From assembly GCA_036346395.1 (NCBI GenBank), contig CM070594.1, forward strand, positions 15,285,385 to 15,349,384: DNA of 64,000 nucleotides, given 5' to 3'. How positions within the stretch are numbered: position 1 is the first letter of the stretch; each line of letters starts with the position of its first letter. Positions 24,058 through 35,986 of this stretch are shown piece by piece. The translations under genes and the position numbers were made by a program. The DNA comes from Hsuehochloa calcarea (Eukaryota > Streptophyta > Magnoliopsida > Poales > Poaceae). Below the pieces are notes generated by a model that saw only the letters and a program-made list of their open reading frames with translations, made no database searches and was not told where the DNA came from.

Positions 24058-25841
24058 TGTGGATTTCATGGGGATATGCTCGGATCTTAGGATGATGTGA
24101 CAATTGGCAATGGCGTTTACGGTTTGTCGTTTCCGCGTTTTCGACAAAGCTACGAGTTTTTCGGTCAAGGCGGTCCGACCGGTCCTTGCACGGCGGTCCG
24201 ACCGGTCCCAAATCGGTCGGACCGGCCATGTAGGGACGGTCGGACCGCGGTGACCAAAGTGGTCAAAATGAGTGGGCCAAAAATAGGTGTTGTAGGCAAG
24301 TGAGGGATCCCAATGCACTTGGTCTCATAATTTTGGAGTCTCGGTGAAAAGTTCTATTGGTTTAAAGTTTCGAAGGTTTGGTTTTGGGAGCTTGAATTTG
24401 GCTAAGTCTAAGGCGGTCCGGCCGGCTCACGAGGAGCGGTCCGACCGCCATGGGCGGTCCGACGGCTCACTGGGCGGTCGGGCCGTAACTACCTGAACGT
24501 CGGCCAACCGTGGCGATGTTGTTTTGTTAGGTCAAAGTCATTGGTTTCATGGCATATGATTTGCATGATGCATGTTTTGACTAACATGGGTCAAGTTGTG
24601 AAGAACTTGTTCCCGAATCGTGTTTTCTTGTGCGTGGTTGTGCGGGTGGCTTGGTGGTCAACGACGGTCAGCGGCGAGGAGAATCGGGACTAGACTTGAA
24701 GAGTTGAGGTCGAGCGATCGGCGATGCGGGTGAGTCAACGACTCAAGCGTGACACAAGATGGACAAGGGTGACCTATTGGCAAATCCATGGCACATGGTG
24801 AAGCGGTTTAGGTCAAAAGTTAAAGACGGCGCCGCAAGCGTGCGTGTGTGACCCGTTTGTTAGTGGGCCTTAACGGGAGCCCAATTAAGTCAAACCCTAA
24901 GAGTTTTAGGCCTCCACTATAAATAGGAGGAGATGGTGGCTGCACCTCTCTCTCTCGCCTTTTTATGTTTCAAAACCCTAATTGTCTTTAGGGGAGTTGA
25001 GGTGGAGGCTAGGGCTCTTGATGGTTTGTGGTGAATTTCGTGATCCTTGATTGTCTCTTGATCCATGATGGTGTGGATGTAATCCACTTCAATCACGAAA
25101 TCAATCTATGCAAGGTTTGCTTGAGATAAGTCTCTTTTCGTTCTTGCTTTCAATTTGGTGATTTTAGGGCTTTCCTTGATCCGCGAGTTTGTGATTGATT
25201 CTTTCACGTGAATTAGCTTGCTGTGATATGTGTGAATCTATCTAGCATCATCTTGATCATCAATCTCTCACGAACAAGCTTTAGGATCAAGTTTTCGTTC
25301 TTGTCCGGTTTTAGACCTTACATTAATCAATTGGCAATTGCTCAAGATCGTTCCAAGAATTATCATAATATTCAATTGGAATAGGTCCTCAATAGCATAT
25401 AGAAGGTGTGTGCAAAGTTTCATAAAGATTAGAGTTGAGAATCAAAAGTTTCACCTAATTGCAAGTTCGTCATCGGGCTGATTTTACTGTTGCAGATCGG
25501 TTCTGGAGTCGGCCGGTCAGACCGCCCGTCATCACCGGTCAGACCGATTTTGGAGCGGTCCGACCGCCAGCACAACGCCGGTCAGACCGCCAGGCAATCG
25601 GTCCGACCGGTTGAGTATAACGGTCAGACCGCCCGTGCTGTGAGTCTTGGTAATCTTAGTTGATTTTGTTTTATTGCTTAGGGGTGTAATTGGATTCAAT
25701 ACTAGTCTTCCGCTGTACTGGTACATTGATCTTCATAGCTTTCTAATAGCTACTGGAGTTAAATTGTATTGAGTTCATAATTTGTGAAAAAGTGAGCGTG
25801 CTCCTATTCACCCCCCCTCTAGTCGCCTTTACGGTCCAACA
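24058..25841 (+). repeat. 3' LTR of element A
   Basis: Begins TGTGGATTTC after the purine tract and ends GTCCAACA, followed by the TCATC target duplication. It has seven C residues in the tract near its end, versus five in the 5' LTR. Confidence 0.95.
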
Positions 25842-25846
25842 TCATC

Positions 25847-26720
25847 TCAACACATCGTTCATGTCCATGATCCAAATTGAGAAATAAAATTTGGTACAAG
25901 AAATTGCAAGAGAAGAATTGGGAAAAAATCACAAGAGAATGGGGAATATAAAAAAGAAATTGGAGGTGACATACGGTTCGGGCTTCGGCATGGGGAAGGA
26001 GGATGCCGATGAAGGCGACGACATTGAGGTCGAGGAAGATGATGACGGTGGCGCGCCCGGGGAAAGGTCGGATCCGGTGGCGCCACACCCGGGGATGGCC
26101 GGATCCCATGGCGTCAAGCCCAAGGATGCCCAGAGAGGAAGAAGGCGGCGGCTGGTCGCACAAGGAAAGGTTGGATCCGGCGGCACCGTGCCCAGGGATG
26201 GTTGGATCCGGCGATGCCAAGCTCGGGGGCAGTTGGAGACTAAGACGGCGTCGGCAGACAGATCTAGCTACGCTGTGACCGGATCCCGTGGCGCCAAACC
26301 TGGGGACAGCCAGAGTGGAAGACGACGATGGGGTGCTTGGGAAAGGTCGAATCTGGTGGTGCCGCACCCGGGGATGGCTAGATCCCGCGATGCCAAGCCC
26401 GGGACAGTTGTAGAGTAAGACGACGGTGACGGACGGATCCGGCTGCGCCGTGACTGGGGACGTGGTGGCTCAAGCTTCGGGCCGTCGCTGCCGTCCACGG
26501 GGTCGAGATGGCCAATGAAGATGGAGGAATGAGAGAGAGAGGAGAGAGAGAGAGAGAGAGAAACCGTATGTTTTTTAGTAGGGTCGTGTAGGGGAGTGGG
26601 TAGAGCGGTTGTCAAACAAGAAACCAGCGAGACTAGCGCTCAATTTTTGAACGGGTGCCCTGCTACGCGGACAATCCTCCCGCTGCGCAGGAGTAAATCC
26701 CAATCTTTATTAGTTAAGAT
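25847..26720. repeat. GC-rich region with diverged ~90 bp tandem units rich in GGATCC/GGATCCGG
   Basis: Between about 26060 and 26460 a unit containing GGATCC(G/C), CGGGGATGG, GGCGCCA(A/C) and AAG(C/A)CC recurs four to five times with decay. Minus-strand frames here give a repetitive Pro/Ser/Arg peptide (RIRPFP-type), which reflects the DNA repeat rather than a protein family. A (GA)n tract follows at 26526-26563. It may be part of a transposon end, but no terminal structure was identified. Confidence 0.55.
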
Positions 26721-27463
26721 AACATGTCCTTGTTGGGAGGCCTCCACCTTGCTGTACTAGGATGCATAAGAATTGACTGGCTTTTAGGTTAGTTTGCGGC
26801 TGCTACTCTAACTACAACTGATCCATAACAGTTGGACGTAATCTAAACATATTTGAACCTACAAGATAAGAAGGAAAAAAGTTATAAACTAAACCATGAA
26901 AACTGATCTAGTCAAGACGTACTTTTAGTCAAATTTGAATTGTGAGGCATCACTGGTACGCGTTGGCCAAATATCCATCCGGTCCTCTAAAGCTTTGGAA
27001 ATTGACTAGCATTGCAGGGATTGGAACCTAATCTCCGCTCATAGTGTTTGAATCAAAGAGGACAAAGTATTCTAAAACGGAGAGAGTACGTAGTGAATTA
27101 GTGAATGATAGTAATCTGCAGCTGCAATGCCTGGTCGACAGTACACAACAGTAGACGTATGTCCGTCTGGTTGTCGTGACGAATAGAAGAATATCGAACC
27201 GGTGACTAGAACCAGAAAGAAGATTGTTCGCCAGATCAAAAGGAGGCTTTTGTGCTCGGTCGTGATGATGCGTGTTCTTCTTCCCCAAGTGACTTGAGCA
27301 CGGAAGAGACGGGACGGGCCCACTTTTGTTCTCCTCCATTTTCTTAATCTGTCCGTGACGGTATCACGAACGTGGCGTCCATATCGGAATCGCACCAAGC
27401 CAAAGCTCGAGATCGACGTCAAACAAATACTCCTCCTGAAATCCAAACCCATTTGATTCTTGT
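26721..27463. other. Intergenic sequence, nothing supported
   Basis: No recognisable gene or repeat. Short frames on the minus strand near 27028-27452 overlap each other and lack domains. Confidence 0.4.
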
Positions 27464-27464
27464 T

Positions 27465-27713
27465 CTAAAAAAAATCGAACAATTTGATTCTAAGAAAAAG
27501 AGAAGAGAGAGAGAGAGAGAGAGATAAGAACATTTGTCCCGGTCGTTCGTTTACGAAGCAAAGCAAGCAACGCGTCCAATTGTCGATTAGTAGCCATAGT
27601 TGGCACCCGGCACCGGATGATGCATGTATTATCATTGCGAGAAGAAGCGAAAGAACGCAAAGCATGCTGCTGTTTGATAGCTTAGTCGACGGGGCCATGA
27701 TTCTGTCTTCCAC
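27465..27713 (-). CDS. Small hypothetical protein with a signal-peptide-like N-terminus (doubtful)
   Basis: The minus-strand frame has a short polar start (MAPSTKLSNSS from the second Met at about 27698) and then a hydrophobic stretch LCVLSLLLAMIIH followed by ASSGAGC, which looks like a secretory signal with a small-residue cleavage site. About 25 residues later the frame enters a (CT)n-derived Ser/Leu stretch that is unlikely to be protein. It could be a first exon of a small secreted peptide gene, or chance. No family is recognised. Confidence 0.25.
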   Translation of the reverse strand: MEDRIMAPSTKLSNSSMLCVLSLLLAMIIHASSGAGCQLWLLIDNWTRCLLCFVNERPGQMFLSLSLSLSSLFLRIKLFDFF

Positions 27714-29310
27714 ACGCTTCCCTTCCTATTCCCGGACGCCACGGGACGGTCGCGCATCATCGCGATGTTAAATTTTTTTTGACTGAATTCAAATTTTTGA
27801 TGGTTTCTTAAGAAATTTTTATAGATTTTTAACACTGACAAGATTTTTAGCTCTCGAGAGGATTGCTTGACGCTGCCTACCGGTGCTAATGCTATGCTAA
27901 CGAGAAGAAAGACGCTTTTTGCTTGCGCGTGGTGGAGCTAGCGGGTGGAGTTTGGTTGAAAGTGGGTGGTGCGTAACTGCGTATGAAGAGCTCGGAGAAT
28001 TTCTCGCTGTCTTTTGGTGCTGCCTAAGTGTGCATCACTGTCAGGGATTACTCTATTACGCATGCGCATGGTCATAGCAGGCAGACAAGCCAAGCAAGCG
28101 TCTGCCTGCCCTGTTCCTGTGGGCACGCTGGCTATAGGCTGCAAGATGGATGGGATTAGGTATCGAATGATCTCATCTGCCGTGCAGCTCAACGACTTGA
28201 TAGTCTACCAAGGTGCTCCTTTGTTGCTGCTGTTGTTGTGATCTGAATATCAACACAGCAAGGGGAGAATATATGTTGAACATGTGATCTGAACTCTTGG
28301 TTTATGGTGAAGAAATTGCGGTTTGTGGTAGAGGAGCGCCCATAGGCCTGGATTAGTTTCCTTATCGACCACGGGTCGTTTTTGTACACCCCTTATATAC
28401 CTTTGTAGCTGTCCGCCCTCACGTGACTGAGTAAATGACTCATTGTAAAATCCTTACTGTGTAATTCTCTTTTGACCACCGTCGGTTGTGCGTCCGTAAT
28501 TTTTTCTCGAAAGAGTTTTTCACGTAAAGATATGTGTCTATTGTTCTTCGATTATCTTCCACAGTCCACATAACGTAGTGTCATCATCCATGGAGTGAAG
28601 ATGGTGGTAACAACCATTTGACATGTGAATCTGCCTTAGTTAATCAGTTAAACTAGTACCTGGTCTACATAGCTGTGTAATGTGTTCCACACTTCCACTT
28701 GGTCTTGGCGATTTGGCAGTAACGGGCCGAAGGCGACATGGCTCTTACTCTGCTGCATCAGCGGCCGGTGATAGCCATGATATGGTCGTTTTCGTTGGAT
28801 ATTGTACCGAACTTGTGGAGCTGGTGGTGTATATGTTGGATGTTTCCCCGTCGTCTTCTTCTTCCTCTTCAAGTTGGTGTGGTCAGGCGTATATATATAT
28901 GTACGTGAAGCTGACATTCAAAAACAGTAGGATATATATACACTATATGCTGACAAGATCAAGCGATGCGATGTCTCATCAGGACTAAGTTTTCTTTAGT
29001 CGACAGGTATCTCGCCAAGATTGAAGGCTGAGTAAGAAACAGGGAGGCTTAATCATCATGTGGACAACCTGATTTTGCTTGATTTGTCCTGCAAGATTTC
29101 GTCCCGAAATCCAGATCCTCCAGCGTTCGCCGGCGACAAGTGGGGTCTGATGATCGTATACCGTTCGTAGCCAACATGCATGTGACATCGATGGGAATTC
29201 AAGGGCGCGTTTTGTCATGAAATCTTGCAACTCAAGTTCAGTATGCATGTAGTGTTAGAACTGGGTTCATACGTGTAAAGCTTCGTTCATTTCTAAAATT
29301 TTAAAATATA
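27714..29310. other. Intergenic sequence, nothing clearly supported
   Basis: Mixed-composition sequence without recognisable domains. A (TCT/TCC)n stretch near 28850-28875 and short AT repeats occur, but no gene model could be supported. Confidence 0.4.
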
Positions 29311-29319
29311 CATAGTTTA

Positions 29320-29362
29320 GTCCCATATTGTCTAGCAAAGTGACGCGATAACAATTTATAAG
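29320..29362 (+). promoter_or_regulatory. snRNA-type promoter-like pair (USE plus TATA), orphan
   Basis: GTCCCATATTG at 29320-29330 matches 9 of 11 positions of the plant snRNA upstream element RTCCCACATCG. TTTATAAG starts 24 bp further on (29355), close to the spacing used by plant Pol III U6-type genes. No U6, U3 or 7SL sequence follows, so this may be a decayed or chance promoter. Confidence 0.3.
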
Positions 29363-29564
29363 GTGAAGTCCTTGCCACCCTTTAAAACATATGACACGTA
29401 GCATAAGATAACATGAGAAGAACTATAGCTAAAGTCACACACACGTACGCACACACTCGCATATATTCGCGTGACTTGTGGCTTGCAATACTCGATCGTG
29501 AACGTGTTGTGAACCCAGTCCACCTTTCTTTTGCTAACCGTGCATTTCTCTCTCTCTCTAATCG

Positions 29565-31345
29565 TGTGGATTTCATGGGGATATGTTCCAGAACTTAGGA
29601 TGATGTGACAATTGGCAATGGCGTTTACGGTTTGTAGTTTCATGTGTTTTCGACAAAGCTACAGGTATTCTGGACAGGGGCGGTCCGACCGGTCCTTGCA
29701 CGGCGGTCCGACCGGTCCCAAATCGGTCGGACCGGCCATGTGGGGCGGTCGGACCGGCGGTGACCTAAAAGTGTTCAAAGCAGTGGGCCAAAAATAGGTG
29801 TTGTAGGCAAGTGAGGATCCCAATGCACTTGGTCTCATAATTTTTGGAGTCTCGAAGAAGTTCTATTCGTTTTAATTTCGAAGGTTTGAATTTGGAAGCT
29901 TGAATTTGGCTAAGTCCCAAGGCGGTCCGACCGCTCACGAGGAGCGGTCCGACCGCCAAGAAGCGGTCCGACCAGCTCACTGAGCGGTCGACCGGTTTCT
30001 ACTTGAGCGTCGGCCAACCGTGGCGATGTTGATTTGTTAGGTCAAAGTCATTGGTTTCATGGCATATGATTTGCATGATGCATGTTTTGACTAACATGGG
30101 TCAAGTTGTGAAGAACTTGTTCCCGAATTCGTGTTTTCTTATGCGTGGTTGTGCGGAGTTGCTTGGTGGTCAGCGACGGTCAGCGGCGAGGAGGATCGGG
30201 ACTAGACTTGGAGAGTTGAGGTCCGAACAATCTACGATGCGGGTGAGGTCAACGACTCAAGCGTGACCAAGATGGACAAGGGTGACCTATTGGCAAATCC
30301 ATGGTGCATGGTGAAGCGGTTTAGGTCAAAAGGTTAAGGGCGGCGCTTTGCGAAGCGTGCGTGTGTGACCCGTTTGTTAGTGGGCCTTAGCGGAGCCCAA
30401 TTAAGTCAAACCCTAAGAGTTTTAGGCCTCCACTATAAATAGGAGGAGATGGTGGCTGCACCTCTCTCTCTCTCGCCTTTTATGTTTCAAAACCTAATTG
30501 TCTTTAGGGAGTTGAGGTGGAGGCTAGGGCTCTTGATGGTTTGTGGTGAATTTCGTGATCTTTGATTGTCCATCGATCCATGATGGTGTGGATGTAATCC
30601 AACAACAATCACGAAATCAATCTATGCAAGGTTTGCTTGAGATAAGTCTCTTTTCGTTCTTGCTTTCAATTTCGTGTTTTAGGGCTTTCTTTGATCCGCG
30701 AGTTTATGATTGATTCTTTCACGTGAATTAGCTTGCTGTGATATGTGTGAATCTATCTAGCATCATCTTGATCATCAATCCCTCACGAACAAGCTTTAGG
30801 ATCAAGTTTTCGTTCTTGCGGTTTTAGACCTTACATTAATCAATTGGCAATTGCTCAAGATCGTTCCAAGAATTATCATAATATTCGATTGGAATAGGTC
30901 CTCAATAGCATATAGAAGGTGTGTGCAAAGTTTCATAAAGATTAGAGTTGAGAATCAAAAGTTTCACCTAATTGCAAGTTCGTCATCGAGTGATTTTCTT
31001 TATGCTGGATCGGTTCGAGTCGGCCGGTCGGACCGCCGTCATCACCGGTCGACCGATTTTGGAGCGGTCCGACCGCCATGACTAACGCCGGTCGGACCGC
31101 GGAAATCGGTCCGACCGATTGGGTCAATGGTCGACCGCCGTCTTTGTGAGTCTTTGCAATCTTAGTTGATTTTTGTAGCATTGCTTAGGGGTTTAATTGG
31201 ATTCAATACTAGTCTTCCATTGTCTTGGTATATTGATCTTCATAGCTTTCTAATAGCTCTTGGAGTGAAATTGTATTGAGTTCATAATTTGTGAAAAAGT
31301 GGCGTGCTCCTATTCACCCCCTCTAGTCGCCTTTACGGTCCAACA
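29565..31345 (+). repeat. 5' LTR of element B
   Basis: Same architecture as in element A: palindrome clusters at about 29680-29760, 29921-29995 and 31018-31137, and TATAAAT at 30434. It ends with CTCTAGTCGCC and GTCCAACA and is followed by the variant primer site TGGTATCGAGCCGG at 31348. Confidence 0.93.
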
Positions 31346-31347
31346 AG

Positions 31348-31361
31348 TGGTATCGAGCCGG
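31348..31361 (+). promoter_or_regulatory. Primer-binding site of element B
   Basis: TGGTATCGAGCCGG, identical to the site in element A and likewise lacking one A relative to the common TGGTATCAGAGC. Confidence 0.7.
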
Positions 31362-31402
31362 TTAGTTCAATCTTGATCTTAAGGTCACTTTGAACTTTGG
31401 CG

Positions 31403-33440
31403 ATGGATAGATTCTCTACAAAACCGCATATGTTCAATGGACAAGACTATGCCTATTGGAAGAATCGTATCGAGTATTCCTTGAGAGCGAGGACAAGCTA
31501 TGTGGGGCGTTGTTCGATCCCCGCTCATTATTCACGAGGTTGAAACTCACCTTACGTGGTTCTTTTGGCTAACAACAACAAGGCCAAGAATCTTTTATAT
31601 GGTGCGCTTGGTAGACAAGAATATGATAGGATTTGCAATTTTGCATTGCATGCACGAGATTTGGAACACCCTCGAAACCTATCATGAGGGTTCGTCCCAA
31701 ATTAAGAAAGTGCGCCAAACAATCTATAAGCGTGATTATAACAAATTTGAGATGCGTCCTGGAGAGAGCATCGATGACATTTTCAGTCGTTTTAATAAAG
31801 TGATTAATCAAATGAAAGCTATTGATATTGAATATTCACAATCTGAAAATGCCACCCACCTCTTGGCTGCAATCAACTCCAAGGAGTGGGAGATGAAGGC
31901 TACTGCTATAGAAGAGAATGTTGATCTTTCGAGTCTTACTTTAGAATTGCTTTATAGTAAACTCAAAACTCATGAAATTAAAAGAGTTGATCATCCCAAG
32001 AAAGACAATTTAGCTTTGGTAGCAGATCCTCTCAAAAAGGTTTCTAATGATTCTTCTAATGATTCTTTTGAATCTTCTTCTGGATTTTCATTTGCTTGTT
32101 TATCTGCTATTCATGAAGAGGAGCTTGAGAATATCCCTGAGGTTGAGTTAGCCCTTTTAGCTAAAAAATTCACACGGGCTTACAACAATGTGAGAAATAA
32201 AAAGAGAGGTGGTCCTGTTACTTGCTATGAGTGTGGAGAGCTTTACCACATCCGGGCCAATTGCCCCAAGCTAAAAGGTAAGGGTAAGCATAGGGAGGAG
32301 AAGACAACTTGGAAGAAGCCTCATGAGAACAACTCTGAGTATGATGCTTTCAAGCTCATAAAGGCCGCTCACCGGGTCCTTGCTGCTTTTGGAGAGCAAT
32401 CCGTTAGTGATGTGGACTCGGGAGCGAAGAGGAAAAGAAAGGAAGGCCAAGGACTTTCTTGGCATGTGCTTCATGGTCGACACCGCGACATTGATAATGA
32501 TGAGGTATCTTTTTCTTATGATGAGCTTTACGCTAAATATAATTCTATAGTTGAGCAAGTGCTTAGTCAAGATGAAGCGCTAGAATTTGTCATGACTAAA
32601 AATAAGAAACTAGAGTCAAAATTGGTAAACTAAAACTAGAACTTGCAAATGTTAAGACTCTTGAACTGATGAATGTTTATCTTGTCATGATATGCACTCG
32701 AATTGGCTAAGCGCAATCTGCTCACAATATTGCTTTACAACAACTTGAAAATGCTAGAACTGAGCTAATTGAAATTAAATCTGCTCCTTGTGAAAAATGT
32801 TTAGAGTCTAGCAAGTTGATTGCTTTTGATGTATTTGATTCTAGCCCTTGCACTTCATGTTTAGAAAAAGAACGTGAAATCAAAGATATCTTAGAAGCTG
32901 CTAGAGTCAAATATGCTAAGCTTAAGGACAATATTGAAAATACTACTTGTGCTTCTTGTTCCACTCTTAAGCTTGAAATTGCTTTGTATAAGGAGAAATC
33001 TATGGATAAAACTTGTGATGCTTGTGTTAACTTGAGAAAAGAAAATGCTTACCTTCATGATACATTAGAGAAATTTTCTAAAGGTAAGAAACAATTAAAC
33101 ATGATTCTTGACAAGTCTAAAACTCCTTATAAGAAGCAAGGTTTAGGATTCAATTCCTTTCAAGACAATTCAAACCCAAAAGTCATTCAAGTCTTGGAAA
33201 AGGTTTAATTGAATTCAAAACCCAACTTGCAAAAACATCTTTTAAATCTGCGAGCTTTGCTCAACCTTGTATTAATTCAAATGGTGCTTCTTCTAGTGGT
33301 ACCAAATACCATTGCACTTATTGCAAGAAAGGTGGGCATTTGATTGAATTCATTGGCGTAGGTTGAAAAATGATAGAAAAATTTTGATAGAATTTCATTC
33401 ATGCAACCTAGAGCTTCTATGAGACATGGTAATCTTGAAA
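31403..33440 (+). pseudogene. gag of element B (largest intact part 31500-32633)
   Basis: Begins MDRFSTKPHMFNGQDYAYWK at 31403, then shifts frame. From about 31690 the frame is open to 32633, covering the UBN2-like region (IDDIFSRFNKVINQMK), TLELLYSKLKTHEI and the CCHC knuckle CYECGELYHIRANC (about 32223-32265). The coiled-coil part continues at 32816-33208 with CxxC pairs and ends around the second knuckle (about 33313). The frame is better preserved than in element A, so this copy could supply gag RNA-packaging protein if transcribed, but frameshifts near the start and in the coiled coil make that doubtful. Confidence 0.82.
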
Positions 33441-35986
33441 GAATAAACACGGATTAGGATTTTCTCTCATGCAAATCATTATGTTTCTAGATATCCTAAT
33501 TCTAACGTTTATCGATGGCGGTTCGACATTTGGTGGTCACCGGTCGACCGTTTTGGTCGCCGATCGGCCTTGAAAGACAACGCCGGTCGAGAACGCCCTT
33601 GGACGATTTAATTCCCATGTTAACTTAAACATTGCTCATAACAAATTTTAGATGAAATTAAGGATAACATACGCTTTGCATACTACTGCATGACGTGTGT
33701 CTCGATCTTTGGGTTCCCAAGTCTTGTTTAACTAACTTGATGTCGAGACACATCGTTCTTCGTGCCTTGATTTTTCGAGATTGCGCGAAAGAGGAAGAGC
33801 ACATGCTTTGTTGACTCATTTATTCACGTCATATGACAGGAGACTCAAGATGGTTCACCTCCTTCATGCGGTCGATGGGTTTCAAGCATCTCCGAGAACT
33901 TCCCATCGCCAGCCGTTAAGCTCTTATTCAGTACTTACACTCTACTCTCTTTGTATGGCATTTGATATTCTGTTCTTTATCCTTGTCCATTCGGGGTTTT
34001 TCTTATCCTAGTTGTGCGGGTGTCGGCTAGATAGGAAGAGTACCTCAGTAGCTTGTCACCCACTAGATTCTTCTCTTGTATCTTGTTTTTATCCTCACCA
34101 AATCTTTAGACCCAACTAGGTTTGCCACCTTGAGAAGCGAGTTAGGGTTATTTATCCTTATGGGTTGGTTTGAGGGAGTTTGATCTTTCTGATCTTTCCT
34201 TGTTCTTTTGATCTTTTATTGTTCTTTTACGAACTTAGTGATCTTTTGAACTTTTCAAGTTTTTAGGCTTTTATTTGCATCTCATTGTATCATATTGCAT
34301 TCATATGAAAAATCTAACAAGTGGTAACAACAAGTGGTTACAGCAAGTGGTATGAAAAATCCAAAAAGATGCATTGTAATATAAGATTTCCTGCTTATCT
34401 TTTAAAATTGATGAAGCTTTGCCTATTACCCTTTGGAGCTTTTGTATTTCAATTCTTGCTCAATGTCATGTCTAGTTCTTTGACTTGCTAGAATTATCAT
34501 GCTTTTACATGTGTAGCTAAGTCTTTGCTATATGAGCTAGAATCTTTTAAACAACTCAAACTAAGAAATTGCAATTTATGGATGTTTTAGCGAGTTGCGC
34601 AATTAGTGCTCCTCTTGTGACATTGGCCCTGTCAGAATTGCTTTGTTAGCTCTTTGATCTAAAATTGACCATTACTTGAGCTTTTGTGTTCTTGAGATTC
34701 TAAAACTGCTCATGTGAAAAATGAAAATCAAGATTGTCTTATGCTTAAATTGTGCCAAACTATTCTTACGAGACTACTTGTCAAATGACATGAACTTGGA
34801 GATAGTTTGATGAACCAGACGATCTCATGGGGACTGCTTGTCAGAAATGACATGAACCTCAAGATTTGTCGCCCCGGTAGAAGCTTAGAAAGAGTTTGTG
34901 GATGGCTCCTAGTCCAGGATCTTCTTTACTAAGATATACCTTTAATCAACTTTTGGTCGAAGCTTAGGATGAGTTTGTGGATGGCTCCTAGTCCAGGATC
35001 TTGTCACTAAGTTAGATCATTAGTCAACTTCAATATTCAATGCAAATTAAAAAAATGTTGACAAATGGGCGTTTACAAAATATTGAGCAAAATGATTCAA
35101 TACGGGACTTGATTGACTCTTAATGTGGTCTTTGTTAGATTTTTGATCTCACTTTGACATTTTGACATGGCCAATTTCACTTTAGGATCCCTGTTGATGA
35201 ACTTCTTTGAATTTGAAGCGTTGCTTAAATTGATCAAATCTCTTGCTTTATTTTGGGCCTTTGTGCTTAGCTTTGATATATATATCTTACCATGATCTTG
35301 CTAAGCGTTGTCGGGCTTGATATCTTTGTTTGTGCAATATTAGAGATACTAGCTTGTTCTTTTGGGTAATCTCCAAAGCTTCTTGTAATCAAAATTGAAA
35401 AATACAAAATTGAAAAATCTCCATTGCACTTCATGCATATTCCTCTTTATGCTTCTTTTGTTTCTGCTTCTTCCTTTATTCTATATTTATTATCTCTGGA
35501 TGAGAGTAGGCGTGATTCCTTGATGAATCCATTGTCAAAGGGGGAGAAGATGTGTTAAATGAGAAGAGAAGATGTGTTAATAAGAAGAGATTTCTTTATT
35601 GGGGAGAAGTTTATACAAAGGGGCGAAAATTTGAAAATTGAGGATCATAGTGAGGGGAGTTCTTGAGTTGCATTCTTATTGTCTTATTGAATATTCGAAC
35701 TTGAATTGCATTCTTTTATACTCACAATGATCATAGGTCAATTGAACAATTGTTCTTTCATATGGACCTCATGTGAGAATTTTGACCCTTTTCTGGAAAT
35801 CAAAGTTTTTATGCTTTCTTTTGCCTTGTCTCACATGCCTATACTATTACGATGCGGCTTGGTCATTTTCATTGTTTTTCTTGCTTATGGACCAAGTTGT
35901 GCCTTTGTGCAGCTGCGAGTAAACTCGTTTTCAAACCTCTTACTTACATTTTACGGATAATTGCCAATGTGTTCATCAAGGGAGAT
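33441..35986 (+). other. Deleted pol remnant and non-coding 3' region of element B
   Basis: Sequence equal to the gag/protease border of A (to about 33868) jumps directly to sequence equal to A about 21655, the start of the RNase H region. At about 34085 a second jump removes most of RNase H and lands at the terminal TK(S/P)LD part. From 34140 on it follows the A 3' region, with the ~90 bp duplication (34870-35005) and purine tracts at about 35540 and 35979. Confidence 0.82.

Larger units (their letters stand above)
14878..25846 (+). mobile_element. Element A: Ty1-copia LTR retrotransposon of Sirevirus type, near full length
   Basis: Two LTRs of 1793 and 1784 bp (14883-16675, 24058-25841) begin TGTGGATTTC, end GTCCAACA and are flanked by TCATC on both sides (14878-14882, 25842-25846). 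Directly after the 5' LTR is a tRNA-iMet-like primer site. The internal order is gag, protease, integrase, reverse transcriptase, RNase H, which is the Ty1-copia order. Sirevirus traits are the long coiled-coil gag with two zinc knuckles, ~1.8 kb of non-coding DNA after RNase H, several purine tracts and palindromes in the LTRs. Pol is interrupted by many small indels. Confidence 0.95.

Noticed and set aside
25819..26615. Minus-strand frames with RIRPFP- and GSGH-type repeats near the end of element A
   Set aside because: The peptide repeats mirror a DNA tandem repeat and the frame spans a retrotransposon end, so no real protein is supported.
27484..27771. Plus-strand frame starting in the (GA)n tract near 27.5 kb
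   Set aside because: The N-terminus is a translated microsatellite and nothing recognisable follows.
29320..29500. A functional U6 or U3 snRNA gene
   Set aside because: Promoter-like elements exist but the downstream sequence does not match any snRNA I can recall, so only an orphan promoter-like site is reported.
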